From Hyphomicrobiales bacterium (GTDB lineage Bacteria; Pseudomonadota; Alphaproteobacteria; Rhizobiales; Rhizobiaceae): 64,000 bases of DNA. The first letter of the stretch is position 1. Each line of letters opens with the position of its first letter. Below are positions 16,154-26,418 of the stretch, piece after piece. The stretch covers positions 1-64,000 of the forward strand of contig JAKDNM010000005.1 in the NCBI GenBank assembly GCA_030456445.1. The letters run 5' to 3'. The position numbers were made by a program, and so were the translations under genes. The notes below the pieces were generated by a model that made no database searches, was not told the origin of the DNA, and saw only the letters and a program-made list of their open reading frames with translations.

Positions 16154-17095
16154 ATGGCCGCGGCGCGCCGGATCATCATCGATACCGACCCCGGCCAGGA
16201 CGATGCGGTGGCCATCCTGCTGGCGCTGGCGAGCCTGGAACTGGAAGTGATCGGCATCACGGCGGTCGCCGGCAACGTTCCCCTCAGCCTGACGGAGAAG
16301 AACGCGCTGAAGATCTGCGAACTGGCGGGCAAGACGGACATGAAGGTCTATTCCGGCGCTGTCCGGCCGCTGGTGCGTCCGCTGGTGACGGCCGAGCATG
16401 TCCATGGCAGGACCGGCCTCGACGGCCCCGACCTGCCGGAGCCCAAGATGAAGCTTCAGGGACAGTACGCGGTCGATTTCCTCGTCGAGAAGCTGATGGG
16501 AGAGGAACCCGGCTCGATCACGCTTTGCGCGCTCGGACCCCTCACCAACATCGCGCTGGCGCTGATCCGCGAGCCCAGGATCGCGCCGCGCATCCGCGAG
16601 ATCGTCATGATGGGCGGCGCCTATTTCGAGGTCGGCAACATCACGCCCACCGCCGAATTCAACATCCATGTCGATCCGCATGCCGCGGCGGTGGTGTTCC
16701 GGGCCGGTATCCCGATCGTCATGATGCCGCTCGATGTGACCCACAAGGCGCTGGCCACCAGTCAGCGGGTGGCGGCGTTCCGCGCACTTGGCAACAAGGC
16801 CGGTATCGCGGTCGCGGAAATGCTGGGCTTCTCCGAGCGCTTCGACAAGGAGAAATATGCCGGCGACGGCGGCCCCCTGCACGACCCTTGCGTCATCGCC
16901 TATCTCGTCCAGCCGGAACTTTTTTCCGGACGCAATTGCAATGTCGAGATCGAGACGGGATCCGAACTCACCATGGGCATGTCGGTGGTCGACTGGTGGG
17001 GCGTTACCGACCGCAAGAAAAACGCCATCGTCATGCGCGAGGTCGACCCCGAGGCCTTCTTCACGCTTCTGGCCCGCCGCCTCGGCCGCCTCTGA
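16154..17095 (+). CDS. Nucleoside hydrolase
   Basis: RRIIIDTDPGQDDAVAILLAL DTDxGxDD motif; EFNIHVDPHAA. Confidence 0.95.
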   Translation: MAAARRIIIDTDPGQDDAVAILLALASLELEVIGITAVAGNVPLSLTEKNALKICELAGKTDMKVYSGAVRPLVRPLVTAEHVHGRTGLDGPDLPEPKMKLQGQYAVDFLVEKLMGEEPGSITLCALGPLTNIALALIREPRIAPRIREIVMMGGAYFEVGNITPTAEFNIHVDPHAAAVVFRAGIPIVMMPLDVTHKALATSQRVAAFRALGNKAGIAVAEMLGFSERFDKEKYAGDGGPLHDPCVIAYLVQPELFSGRNCNVEIETGSELTMGMSVVDWWGVTDRKKNAIVMREVDPEAFFTLLARRLGRL

Positions 17096-17143
17096 CGATA
17101 TCGTGTCCGGATGGATGGCTTTCCCTTTGCGCCGGTCTGTTGT

Positions 17144-17230
17144 AGGTAGCGTCGGCGCGGGATGAAGCGGCGGGCTTCAGGCGTCAATTCTACCGCATCG
17201 ATGGGCCGGTACGGGTCCGGGACGCTACCT
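17144..17230. promoter_or_regulatory. 10-bp perfect inverted repeat flanking the RND operon promoter region
   Basis: AGGTAGCGTC (17144-17153) / GACGCTACCT (17221-17230). Confidence 0.5.
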
Positions 17231-17245
17231 TCACCGGGTTGTTGA

Positions 17246-18433
17246 ATGAAACTGTCAAACCTAGTGCCAGCGGCCGTCGTCGGCCTTGCCTTGATGGCCC
17301 TTGCCGCCTGCACGGAATCGCAAAGCTCGGCCAATCCTCCTGCCCCGCCGCCGCCACCGGTCAGCGTCGTCAGGGTCAAGGCCCAGCCGGTCTCGATCGT
17401 CAACGACCTGCCCGGCCGGATCGCGCCGACGCGCATCGCGGAGGTCAGGCCGCGCGTCACCGGCATCGTCCTCAAGCGGGTCTTCGAGCAGGGAAGTCTC
17501 GTCAAGGCAGGCGATATGCTCTACCAGATCGACCCGGCGCCTTTCCGCGTCCAGGTGGAAAGCGCCCAGGCGACGTTGCAGCGCGCGCTTGCCACGCGGA
17601 CCCTCGCCCGCCAGCAGGCCGACCGGCAAAAGGAGCTTCGCCAGCGCAATATCTCGAGCGTGCAGGATCTTGAAGCCGCGACCGCGCAACTGGCGCAGGC
17701 TGATGCCGATGTCGCCGCCGCGCAGGCCGGCCTCGACGCGGCGAAACTCAATTTGCAATATTCGGACGTGAAGGCACCGATCAGCGGCCGGATCGGCCGC
17801 GCCCTCATCACCGAGGGCGCGCTGGTCAGCGGTAACGGTGCCGAGAATCTGGCGACCATCCGCCAGCTCGATCCTGTCTATGCCGACTTCACCCAGCCTT
17901 CGTCGGAGATGCGCCTGCTGCGCAAGGCGCTGAAGGACGGCCTCCTGAAAAGCCCGGCGGACGGGCAGGCGACGGTTCGGCTGCGGTTCGATGACGGCAG
18001 CGAATATCCCTATCCGGGGCGGCTGCTCTTTTCCGAATCGACCGTCGACGAGACGACCGGCCAGGTCACCATGCGCGCCGAGTTCCCCAATCCGGACGGC
18101 GACCTCCTGCCGGGCCTTTATGTTCGCGTCCTGATCGAGCAGGGGGTCGAGCAGGCGGCGCTGACGGTTCCGGTGCAGGCCGTCCAGCGCGACAGCGGCG
18201 GCAAGGCGCAACTCTACGTCATCGGCAAGGACGATGTCGCGGAATTGCGTCCAGTGTCGGCGGGGCGCACGACCGGCCAGCAGGTGGTGATCACGAAGGG
18301 GCTGAAGGATGGCGAACAGGTCGTCGTCGAGGGTTTCCAGAAGATCCATCCGGGCGCGGCCGTGAAGCCGGAAGAATGGAAGCCGGCCGACAACACGCTT
18401 TCCAGCGCCCAAAACAAGGCCGACGCCGGTTAA
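17246..18433 (+). CDS. RND efflux periplasmic adaptor subunit (AcrA-like)
   Basis: Lipoprotein-like N-terminus LMALAACTESQ; VRPRVTGIVLKRVFEQGSLVKAGDMLYQIDPAPF. Confidence 0.95.
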   Translation: MKLSNLVPAAVVGLALMALAACTESQSSANPPAPPPPPVSVVRVKAQPVSIVNDLPGRIAPTRIAEVRPRVTGIVLKRVFEQGSLVKAGDMLYQIDPAPFRVQVESAQATLQRALATRTLARQQADRQKELRQRNISSVQDLEAATAQLAQADADVAAAQAGLDAAKLNLQYSDVKAPISGRIGRALITEGALVSGNGAENLATIRQLDPVYADFTQPSSEMRLLRKALKDGLLKSPADGQATVRLRFDDGSEYPYPGRLLFSESTVDETTGQVTMRAEFPNPDGDLLPGLYVRVLIEQGVEQAALTVPVQAVQRDSGGKAQLYVIGKDDVAELRPVSAGRTTGQQVVITKGLKDGEQVVVEGFQKIHPGAAVKPEEWKPADNTLSSAQNKADAG

Positions 18434-18604
18434 GGCCCTGTGGATGGATTGGAGACGGATTTCGCCATGAGGATTGTCGATCAAGGTCAAGCAAAGCGGA
18501 GCGACGCGATGTTTACCCATCGCGAGCGAGGCTTTGCGCAGGATTTGGTCGACAAGACCATGGCTCGCCGCCACGAAATCCGTCTCCAATCCGTTTGCAG
18601 GGCC
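18434..18604. repeat. ~171-bp near-complete palindromic element between RND adaptor and permease genes
   Basis: GGCCCTG...GGATTGGAGACGGATTTCG / CGAAATCCGTCTCCAATCC...CAGGGCC plus inner pairs GCCATG/CATGGC, GCAAAGC/GCTTTGC, CGCGATG/CATCGCG. Confidence 0.9.
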
Positions 18605-18607
18605 TAA

Positions 18608-21600
18608 ATGCCCAGTTTCTTTATCGATCGGCCCATCTTTGCCTGGGTCGTAGCCATTTTCATCATGATCGCGGGCGCGATTTCGCTGCCGCTCTTGCCG
18701 GTGTCGCAATACCCGAACGTCGCGCCGCCGACGCTGACAGTCTATACCCACTATAACGGCGCGCCGCCCGAAGACATCTACCAGAGCGTGACGCAACTGA
18801 TCGAGCAGCAGCTCAACAGCGTGCCCAACCTGCTCTATTACGAATCGACATCCGATTCCTCGGGGCTGGCGCGCATCGTCGTCACCTTCCAGCCGGGTAC
18901 GGACCTCAACCAGGCCAGCGTCGATACGCAAAACGCCATCAACCGCGTCCAGGCGCGGCTGCCGGAAGCCGTCTCCCGGCAGGGCGTCCAGATATCGCAA
19001 TCCGGCTCGGGCTTTTTGATGTTCATCGGCCTCAGGTCGACCGACGGCAAGACCGACGCGGTCGGCCTCGGCGATTATCTCGACCGCAATGTTGTCGGCG
19101 AGATATCGCGCCTGCCGGGCGTTGGGCAGGTACAGCTTTTTTCGCCCAAGCGCGCCATGCGCATCTGGATGGACCCCGACAAGATGATCGGCCTCAACCT
19201 GTCGGTCGACGACGTCATGAAGGCCATCGGCGCGCAGAACGCGCAGGTGTCCGCCGGCCGCATCGGCGCCAAGCCGAACCCGGTGAACCAGCAGATTTCG
19301 GCGACCGTGCTGGTCAGGGGGCAGCTTTCCACGCCCGAGGATTTCGGTTCGATCGTGCTTCGCGCCAATTCGGATGGCTCCACCGTCAGGCTGCGCGACG
19401 TGGCGCGTATCGAGATCGGCGCGGAAACCTACAATTTTTCCACCCGTATCGACGGACAGCCCGCCGCCGGCATCGGCGTCCAGCTCTCGTCGACCGGCAA
19501 TGCGCTTGCCACCTCCGACGCGGTGCGCGCCCGGATGGCGGAATTGGCGAAGTTCTTCCCGCCGGGCTACGAATACATGATCCCCTATGACACATCGCCC
19601 TTCGTGCGCGTGTCCATCGAGAAGGTGGTGCACACGTTGCTGGAAGCGATGGCGCTCGTCTTCGTGGTCATGTTCGTATTCCTGCAGAGCATCCGCTATA
19701 CGGTCATCCCGGCGCTGGTGGTGCCGGTGGCGCTGCTCGGCGCGTGCGCCATCCTTCTGGCGACAGGTTCATCGATCAACGTGCTCACCATGTTCGCCAT
19801 GGTGCTCGCCATCGGCATCCTCGTCGACGACGCCATCGTGGTGGTGGAGAATGTCGAGCGCATAATGGCGCAGGAAGGCCTGCCGCCCAAGGAGGCGACG
19901 CGCAAGGCGATGTCGCAGATCACCGGCGCCATCGTCGGCATCTGGCTGGTGCTGACCGCTGTCTTCGTGCCGATGGCCTTCTTCCCCGGTGCCGTCGGCG
20001 TCATCTATCGGCAGTTCAGCGTCACCATGGTCGGTTCGATCCTGTTCTCCGGCTTCATGGCGCTGTCGCTGACGCCGGCATTATGCGCCAGCTTCCTCAA
20101 GCCGGTTCCGGAAGGCCACCACGAAAAGCGCGGCTTCTTCGGCTGGTTCAATCGCGGCTTCGCCCGCACGACCAGCGGCTATACCTCGATGGTCGGCTGG
20201 ACCACCCGCCGCGCCGGCCGCTTCATGATCATCTACCTCGCCCTCATCATCGGGCTCGGCTATCTCTTTGTGCGCCTGCCTTCCTCCTTCCTGCCCAACG
20301 AGGATCAGGGCTTCGTTCTGGTAGACATGCAGACGCCGCCCGAATCGGCAGGCAACCGGACCGATCACGCCGTCCAGAAAGTGGAGGCCTTCTTCGGCAA
20401 GGAGGAAGCCGTCGAGCACCGCACCGTCATCGAGGGCTATTCATTTTCCGGAGCCGGCGACAATGCGGCGCTCTCTTTCATCACCTTCAAGGACTGGAGC
20501 CTGCGCGGCCTGAAGGATTCGGCGCAGGCCATCGCCGGACGGGCCAATGCCGCCTTCTCACAACTGAAGGACGCCGTCGCCTTTGCGTTGTCGCCGCCGC
20601 CGATCTCCGGCCTGGGTACATCGAACGGCTTCACCTTCCGCCTGCAGGATCGCAGCGGCCTTGGCCAGGCCGCGCTTTCCGCCGCCGCTGCGCAATTGAT
20701 GGCCGCTGCCGCCAAAAGCCCGGTCGTGACCGGGCTGCGCATCGAGGGCATGCCCGAGGCCGCCCAGGTCAATCTGGTGATCGACCGCGAGAAGGCGAAT
20801 GCCTTCGGCGTCGCCTTCGGCGACATCAATTCCGCTCTCTCGGCGTATATCGGCTCGGCCTACATCAACGATTTCCCCAATGCCGGCCGTCTCCAGCGCG
20901 TGATGATCCAGGCCGGCGAGAAGGAGCGCATGCAGCCGCCGGACCTTTTGAAGCTCAACGTGCGCAATGCCTCGGGCGGGATGGTCCCGTTCTCCGCCTT
21001 CGCCCATATCGAGTGGTCGAAGGGGCCTTTGCAGGTCGTCGCCTATAACGGCTACCCGGCGGTGCGCATCAGCGGCAATGCCGCGCCGGGCCATTCCTCC
21101 GGCGAGGCCATCACGGAGATGGAGCAGCTCGCCACCGGCTTGCCGCCCGGCTTCGGCTATGAATGGACGGGCCAGTCGCTGCAGGAGATCCAGTCGGGCT
21201 CGCAGGCGCCGTTCCTGATGGGCATGACGGTGCTGTTCGTGTTTCTGCTGCTTGCTGCGCTTTACGAAAGCTGGTCGATCCCGCTTTCGGTCATGCTGGT
21301 GGTGCCGCTCGGCATCATCGGCGCGGTGCTGGCGGTGATGCTGCGCGGCATGTCGAACGACGTCTATTTCAAGGTCGGTCTCATCGCCATCATCGGCCTG
21401 TCGGCGAAGAACGCGATCCTCATCATCGAATTCGCCAAGGATCTGCACGCGGGCGGCATGTCGGTGTTCGATGCAACGATAGAGGCCTCGCGCATCCGCT
21501 TTCGCCCGATCATCATGACCTCGCTCGCCTTCTCGCTCGGCGTCATGCCGCTGGTGGTGGCGGTCGGCGCCAGCGCCGCCAGCCAGAACGCCATCGGCAC

Positions 21601-21757
21601 CGGCGTGCTCGGCGGCATGATCACCGCGACCGTAATCGCGGTGCCGTTCGTGCCGGTCTTCTTCGTCTTCGTGCTCAGGCTTTTCGGCGGCCGCAAGGCG
21701 CTGGAGGCGAAGCCGCAGGAAGAGCCGTCATTGCCGCTGGAGGCCCCGGCGGAGTGA
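18608..21757 (+). CDS. RND efflux permease subunit (HAE1/AcrB family)
   Basis: 1049 aa; MPSFFIDRPIFAWVVAIFIMIAGAISLPLLPVSQYPNVAPP typical N-terminus. Confidence 0.97.
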   Translation: MPSFFIDRPIFAWVVAIFIMIAGAISLPLLPVSQYPNVAPPTLTVYTHYNGAPPEDIYQSVTQLIEQQLNSVPNLLYYESTSDSSGLARIVVTFQPGTDLNQASVDTQNAINRVQARLPEAVSRQGVQISQSGSGFLMFIGLRSTDGKTDAVGLGDYLDRNVVGEISRLPGVGQVQLFSPKRAMRIWMDPDKMIGLNLSVDDVMKAIGAQNAQVSAGRIGAKPNPVNQQISATVLVRGQLSTPEDFGSIVLRANSDGSTVRLRDVARIEIGAETYNFSTRIDGQPAAGIGVQLSSTGNALATSDAVRARMAELAKFFPPGYEYMIPYDTSPFVRVSIEKVVHTLLEAMALVFVVMFVFLQSIRYTVIPALVVPVALLGACAILLATGSSINVLTMFAMVLAIGILVDDAIVVVENVERIMAQEGLPPKEATRKAMSQITGAIVGIWLVLTAVFVPMAFFPGAVGVIYRQFSVTMVGSILFSGFMALSLTPALCASFLKPVPEGHHEKRGFFGWFNRGFARTTSGYTSMVGWTTRRAGRFMIIYLALIIGLGYLFVRLPSSFLPNEDQGFVLVDMQTPPESAGNRTDHAVQKVEAFFGKEEAVEHRTVIEGYSFSGAGDNAALSFITFKDWSLRGLKDSAQAIAGRANAAFSQLKDAVAFALSPPPISGLGTSNGFTFRLQDRSGLGQAALSAAAAQLMAAAAKSPVVTGLRIEGMPEAAQVNLVIDREKANAFGVAFGDINSALSAYIGSAYINDFPNAGRLQRVMIQAGEKERMQPPDLLKLNVRNASGGMVPFSAFAHIEWSKGPLQVVAYNGYPAVRISGNAAPGHSSGEAITEMEQLATGLPPGFGYEWTGQSLQEIQSGSQAPFLMGMTVLFVFLLLAALYESWSIPLSVMLVVPLGIIGAVLAVMLRGMSNDVYFKVGLIAIIGLSAKNAILIIEFAKDLHAGGMSVFDATIEASRIRFRPIIMTSLAFSLGVMPLVVAVGASAASQNAIGTGVLGGMITATVIAVPFVPVFFVFVLRLFGGRKALEAKPQEEPSLPLEAPAE

Positions 21758-21767
21758 GCCAGAAACG

Positions 21768-22472
21768 CTACAGCCCCAGATACGCCTGCCGCACGCGGTC
21801 GTCGGAGAGAAGCGCTTCGCCGCTGCCGGAAAGCGTCACGCGGCCGTTTTCCAGCACATAGGCGTGCCGGGCAAGTTTCAGCGACACGGCGACGTTCTGC
21901 TCGACCAGCACGCAGGTGATGCCCTCGCGGTTGAGATCGACGATTGCCTGAAGAACGTCGTGCACCAGCGCCGGAGCTAGTCCTAGCGACGGCTCGTCGA
22001 ACATGATCAGTTCCGGGCTCCCCATCAGGCACCGGCCGATGGCGAGCATCTGCTGCTCGCCGCCCGACAGCGTTCCCGCGTCCTGCGTCCGGCGTTCGGC
22101 GAGGCGCGGAAACATCTGGTAGACATGGTCGAGATTGTGCGCCTTGCCCGCGCGGGCGCGGGGCAGCATGGCGCCTGTTTCGAGATTCTCGGTGACCGTC
22201 ATGGAGGGGAAGATCTGCCGTCCCTCGGCCACCTGGCCGATGCCGAGATCGCAGACCTTGTAGGTCGGCCAGCCGGCGATTTCGGTTCCCTTGTAACGGA
22301 TATGGCCGCCGGCCGGCTTCTGCATGCCCGCGATGGTACGGATGAGCGAGGTCTTGCCGGCGCCGTTCGCCCCGACGATGGCGACGATCGCGCCCGGCTC
22401 GATCGTGATCGAAACGCCGTCGAGCGCCTGTGCGTCGCCGTAGAACACGTCGATGCCGTCGACCTCCAGCAT
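21768..22472 (-). CDS. livF: Branched-chain amino acid ABC transporter ATP-binding protein (LivF)
   Basis: GANGAGKTSLIRTIAG Walker A, LSGGEQQMLAIGRCLM. Confidence 0.9.
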   Translation of the reverse strand: MLEVDGIDVFYGDAQALDGVSITIEPGAIVAIVGANGAGKTSLIRTIAGMQKPAGGHIRYKGTEIAGWPTYKVCDLGIGQVAEGRQIFPSMTVTENLETGAMLPRARAGKAHNLDHVYQMFPRLAERRTQDAGTLSGGEQQMLAIGRCLMGSPELIMFDEPSLGLAPALVHDVLQAIVDLNREGITCVLVEQNVAVSLKLARHAYVLENGRVTLSGSGEALLSDDRVRQAYLGL

Positions 22473-23218
22473 CAGGAAAGCTCCTCGGCGCCGAGATAGC
22501 AGGCGAGCACGTCGGGATTGCGCGTCACCTGTTCGGGTGTGCCTTGGGCGATCACCTTGCCGTAGTTCAGGACCACGACATGGTGCGACAGCGCCATGAC
22601 CGCGCGCATGACATGCTCGATCAGGACGATCGTGACACCGGTCTCCTTGTTCAGCCGGCGGAAGGTCGCGACCATGCGGTCGGTCTCGGTCGGGCGCAGG
22701 CCGGCCATCACCTCGTCGAGCAGCAGGAGCTTGGGCTTCGTCGCCAGCGCGCGCGCTACCTCCAGGCATTTGCGGTCTGGCAGCGTGATGCTGCCCGGCA
22801 GCGCGTTTCGCTTGTCGGCGAGCCCGAGGAGCTCCAGCATGTCGAGCGCGTAGCGCCGTGCCGCCGCCATGTCGCTGGTCCAGGAGAGCGCGCCGACCGC
22901 GACATTGTCGATGACGGTGATCGCGTTGAACGGACGCACCACCTGGAAGGTTCGGCCGACGCCGGCGCGGCAGATTTCGTCCGGCCTCATGCCGACCAGC
23001 GAATGCCCGTCGAGCGAGACGTCGCCGCTTGTCGGCTTCAGCGCGCCGGCGATCATGTTGAAGGTCGTCGTCTTGCCGGCGCCGTTCGGGCCGATCAGTG
23101 CATGGATGGCGCCGGGCGGCACCTCGAAGGAGACATAGTCGACGGCGGTCAGCCCGCTGAAGCGGCGGGTCAGCCCTTCGACCTTGAGCGAAGCGGAGCG
23201 GGGCGCGCCGGCAATCAT
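22472..23218 (-). CDS. livG: Branched-chain amino acid ABC transporter ATP-binding protein (LivG)
   Basis: [16 protein letters not shown] Walker A; ...LLLDEVMAGL. Confidence 0.9.
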   Translation of the reverse strand: MIAGAPRSASLKVEGLTRRFSGLTAVDYVSFEVPPGAIHALIGPNGAGKTTTFNMIAGALKPTSGDVSLDGHSLVGMRPDEICRAGVGRTFQVVRPFNAITVIDNVAVGALSWTSDMAAARRYALDMLELLGLADKRNALPGSITLPDRKCLEVARALATKPKLLLLDEVMAGLRPTETDRMVATFRRLNKETGVTIVLIEHVMRAVMALSHHVVVLNYGKVIAQGTPEQVTRNPDVLACYLGAEELS

Positions 23219-24225
23219 CGTCCGTCCCCTCCCGTGGAGCGATCGAGCTTGAGCAGCCCAGCCAGCCACGGCCAGACGCCGGACGGGCGGAAGAGCACGA
23301 TGGCGACGACGCAAAAGCCCCAGAAGAAGGTCTTGATACCGTCGATCTGGAGGCCGGAAGTGAGTTCGGTCAGCAATTCGCCGAGCGGGGTCAAGATGAG
23401 CGCGCCGAGGATCGGTCCGAACAGCGTGCCTACGCCGCCGACCACCGTGCCGAGGATAAGCTCGATCGAGCGTCCGGTAGCGAAGGTCGATTCGGGGAAG
23501 AGGTTGTTGTAGTAGAAGGCGTACCAGACGCCGGCGACGCCCGTCAGCGCAGAGGAGATCGCGACCGCGATCATCTTGTAGCGGAAGAGCGGCACGCCGG
23601 CCGCTTCCGCCGCCTCCTGGTCGTCGCGGATCGCCTGCCAGTAGAGCCCGAGCTTGCTGTTCAGGAGAAGGCGGCAAAGCAGCAACGCCGCGCCGGTCAG
23701 GATCAGGATCATATAATAGAACAGGACCGGCGGGCCGCGCAGATTGAGGAGGTCGATGCTGCCCGCGTTCTTCACCGGCAGGAAGAGCCCGGCCGACCCG
23801 CCGAGCCAGGCATTGTTGTCGACCATGATGCCGGTGAATTCGGCGAATGCGATGGTGAGCAGCGCGAAATAGACGCCGCGGATCGAGAAGCGGAAGCCGA
23901 GATAGCCGATGACGCAGCCCATCAGCGTGGAAAGCGCGACCGCCGCCACCACGCCGACCCACGGGCTGACGCCGAAATGCGTGAACAGCGCGGCACTCGT
24001 ATAGGCGCCGATGCCGACGAAAAGCGCATGCCCGAGCGACAATTGCCCGGCAAAGCCGAGCATCAAATTCCACGCCTGCCCGACGAAGGCGAAATAGAGC
24101 GAGATGATCAAGACGCTCAGCACATAGTCGCTGGCGAAGAAGGGCGCGGCCGCCATCACCGCCGCGAAGGCGGCGAGCAGCGCTAGCGCCCGGGGCGGCA
24201 ACCCGTCCGTCAGCCGCGCGATCAT
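23215..24225 (-). CDS. livM: Branched-chain amino acid ABC transporter permease (LivM)
   Basis: AWNLMLGFAGQLSLGHALFVGIGAYTSA. Confidence 0.92.
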   Translation of the reverse strand: MIARLTDGLPPRALALLAAFAAVMAAAPFFASDYVLSVLIISLYFAFVGQAWNLMLGFAGQLSLGHALFVGIGAYTSAALFTHFGVSPWVGVVAAVALSTLMGCVIGYLGFRFSIRGVYFALLTIAFAEFTGIMVDNNAWLGGSAGLFLPVKNAGSIDLLNLRGPPVLFYYMILILTGAALLLCRLLLNSKLGLYWQAIRDDQEAAEAAGVPLFRYKMIAVAISSALTGVAGVWYAFYYNNLFPESTFATGRSIELILGTVVGGVGTLFGPILGALILTPLGELLTELTSGLQIDGIKTFFWGFCVVAIVLFRPSGVWPWLAGLLKLDRSTGGDGR

Positions 24226-25094
24226 CGCACTTCCTTGCCGAGCAGGCCCTGCGGCCGAAGCAGGAGAACGAGGATCAAAAGCCCGAAGGAAACCGCGCTC
24301 TTCATCGAGGGCTGGAACACGAGCCCCGCCAGCGCCTCCGAGACGCCGATCAAAAGGCCGCCGAGCAGCGCGCCGGGCAGGCTGCCGAGCCCGCCGATGA
24401 TGACGATGATGAAGGCGAGCAGCGTATAGGACGGGCCGAGATAGGGGTGCACGTCGATCAGGAGAACGAGGATAGCGCCGGCGGCGCCCAGGCAGGCCGT
24501 ACCGATGCCGAAGGTGAGCGCGAAGAGGTGGCGCACGTTCAGCCCCACCACCAGCGCGCCGACCTGGTTGTCCCCGCAGGCACGGATCGCCTTGCCCGTA
24601 TCGGTATAGCGGAAGAAGGCGAAGAGCAGGCCGGAGACGACGAGCGCCGCGATCCCGGCATAGATGCGCACCTTGTCGACCAGGAGCGGGCCGATCTGGA
24701 AGGAATCATAGGCATAGGCGACCTGCACGCCCTGCGCGTCCGGACCGAAGATCATCAGGCAGAGGCTGACGATCATCACCGCGATCGCCGCCATCAGGAG
24801 GAACTGCATATAGTCGGGCAGGTGCACGATGCGGCGCACGACGAGGTCCTGCAGCAGATAGCCGAAGGCGAACAGCGCCGCCGCCACGATCGGTATGCAA
24901 TAGAGCGGGTCGATGCCGAGATGGCGAAACAGCACCAGCGTCGCGAACATGCCCATCACCATGATCTCGCCATGGGCGAAATTGACGATGCGGATGACGC
25001 CGAAGATGACCGACAGGCCGAGCGCTGAAAGGCCGTAGATGAGGCCGGTCAACAGGCCGCTGACGGCGACGTTGAGATAAAGCTCGACGGGCAA
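24222..25094 (-). CDS. livH: Branched-chain amino acid ABC transporter permease (LivH)
   Basis: GLIYGLSALGLSVIFGVIRIVNFAHGEIMVMG; ORF open to 25226, likely TTG start at 25094. Confidence 0.9.
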   Translation of the reverse strand: MPVELYLNVAVSGLLTGLIYGLSALGLSVIFGVIRIVNFAHGEIMVMGMFATLVLFRHLGIDPLYCIPIVAAALFAFGYLLQDLVVRRIVHLPDYMQFLLMAAIAVMIVSLCLMIFGPDAQGVQVAYAYDSFQIGPLLVDKVRIYAGIAALVVSGLLFAFFRYTDTGKAIRACGDNQVGALVVGLNVRHLFALTFGIGTACLGAAGAILVLLIDVHPYLGPSYTLLAFIIVIIGGLGSLPGALLGGLLIGVSEALAGLVFQPSMKSAVSFGLLILVLLLRPQGLLGKEVR

Positions 25095-25161
25095 GGCTTG
25101 CTTCCGGTGCGCGATGTGATTCCGCCCCGGCCGGGTGACCGGGGCGGAGCGGGAATGCGTC

Positions 25162-26418
25162 TTAGCGCTTGTCGTAGGGCGGCATCGGCCAGACTGTCTT
25201 GGCGACGGCGGCGCCTTCAGGCGCAACCACGATCAACTCGCCGCCGACATTCTGGATCGAGGCGTCGCCGACCTTGTCGTTCTGGCCCTTCGCGTTGAAG
25301 CTGATGCCGGCACCGATCGAGACGTTGTCGGTGATGTTGGTGGAGCGCACCGCCTCAGTCAGTTCCTTGGAATCGCCCGTGCCGGCGCGCTTGTAGGCGT
25401 CGGCGGCCACCAGGAGCGCCTCGAACGTATAGACGTGGTTGGTGTTCATGTTGACGTCCGGATAGGCCTTCTTCATGGCTGCCTTCAGCGTCTGGCTGAG
25501 CTTCTTCTTCGGATCGTACCACGGCACGAAGGAGATCGGCCCGTCGGAGAGCTTGCCGAGCGTCTTGAAATACTGGTCCTCGTACCAGCCCGGCCCCATC
25601 GAAAGGACCGCCTCGGGCGTCCAGCGCTGCTTGACCAGTTCGCGGGTAAGCAGGATGGCGTCGTTCAGGCGGCTGACGACGAGAAGCGCGTCGGCGCCGG
25701 TCGCCTTGGCCTTGGCGATCTCCACCGAGAGGTCGCGCGCGGCGCGGTCATAGGCGATGGTTTCGGTCACCTTGTAGGGCATGTCGAATTTCGGCATGAC
25801 CTTGCCGATGCCGCCGGCCATCGACGTGCCGAACGTGTCGTTGACGTGCAGGAAGACCACCGATTTCGGCGCCGAGCCGACCTGCTTGAAGATCTCCAAC
25901 TGCTGCTTGAAGGCGTCGGTGAGGATGGTGACGGCGGTCGGGAAGTTGCGGAAGACGTATTTGTAGCCCTGTTCGGTGATCTGCGGCGCCGCGGCGATGT
26001 TGATGACGAAGGGAATGCCCTTCTGCTCGGCGACCTGCGCTATCGCGGCGCTCTGGCCGGAATCGAACGCACCCACCAGAAGCTGCGCTCCGTCGCCGAT
26101 CAGTTTCTCGGCCTGGGAGCGTGCGGTCTGCTCGTTGGATTCGGTGTCGCCGTTCATGATCTGGAGTTCGGGCAGGCCGAGTTCCTTCAGGATCGGCGCG
26201 GCGACCTCGACGCCGCGCTGGCAGTCCTGGCCGATGCCGGCCTGCACGCCCGAGCGCGGCAGGAGCACGCCGACCTTGAGCGGGCCGCCCGCCGCGCGCA
26301 CGATCGAGAAGGGCGACGTTCCGGCGACGATGCCGGCCGCTCCTATACCCGCCACCACGGTGCGGCGGGTGACACTCCCGGCGGCGCCGGCGGCCTTGCT
26401 GATATTGCTGTTGGTCAT
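25162..26418 (-). CDS. ABC transporter substrate-binding protein (LivJ/K type, Tat-like leader)
   Basis: SVTRRTVVAGIGAAGIVAG... leader; LKVGVLLPRSGVQAGIGQDCQRGVEVA. Confidence 0.92.
   Translation of the reverse strand: MTNSNISKAAGAAGSVTRRTVVAGIGAAGIVAGTSPFSIVRAAGGPLKVGVLLPRSGVQAGIGQDCQRGVEVAAPILKELGLPELQIMNGDTESNEQTARSQAEKLIGDGAQLLVGAFDSGQSAAIAQVAEQKGIPFVINIAAAPQITEQGYKYVFRNFPTAVTILTDAFKQQLEIFKQVGSAPKSVVFLHVNDTFGTSMAGGIGKVMPKFDMPYKVTETIAYDRAARDLSVEIAKAKATGADALLVVSRLNDAILLTRELVKQRWTPEAVLSMGPGWYEDQYFKTLGKLSDGPISFVPWYDPKKKLSQTLKAAMKKAYPDVNMNTNHVYTFEALLVAADAYKRAGTGDSKELTEAVRSTNITDNVSIGAGISFNAKGQNDKVGDASIQNVGGELIVVAPEGAAVAKTVWPMPPYDKR

Noticed and set aside
17261-19633. 790-aa minus-strand ORF spanning the RND adaptor, palindrome and permease
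   Set aside because: Crosses two confident plus-strand genes and the repeat; composition typical of an antisense shadow
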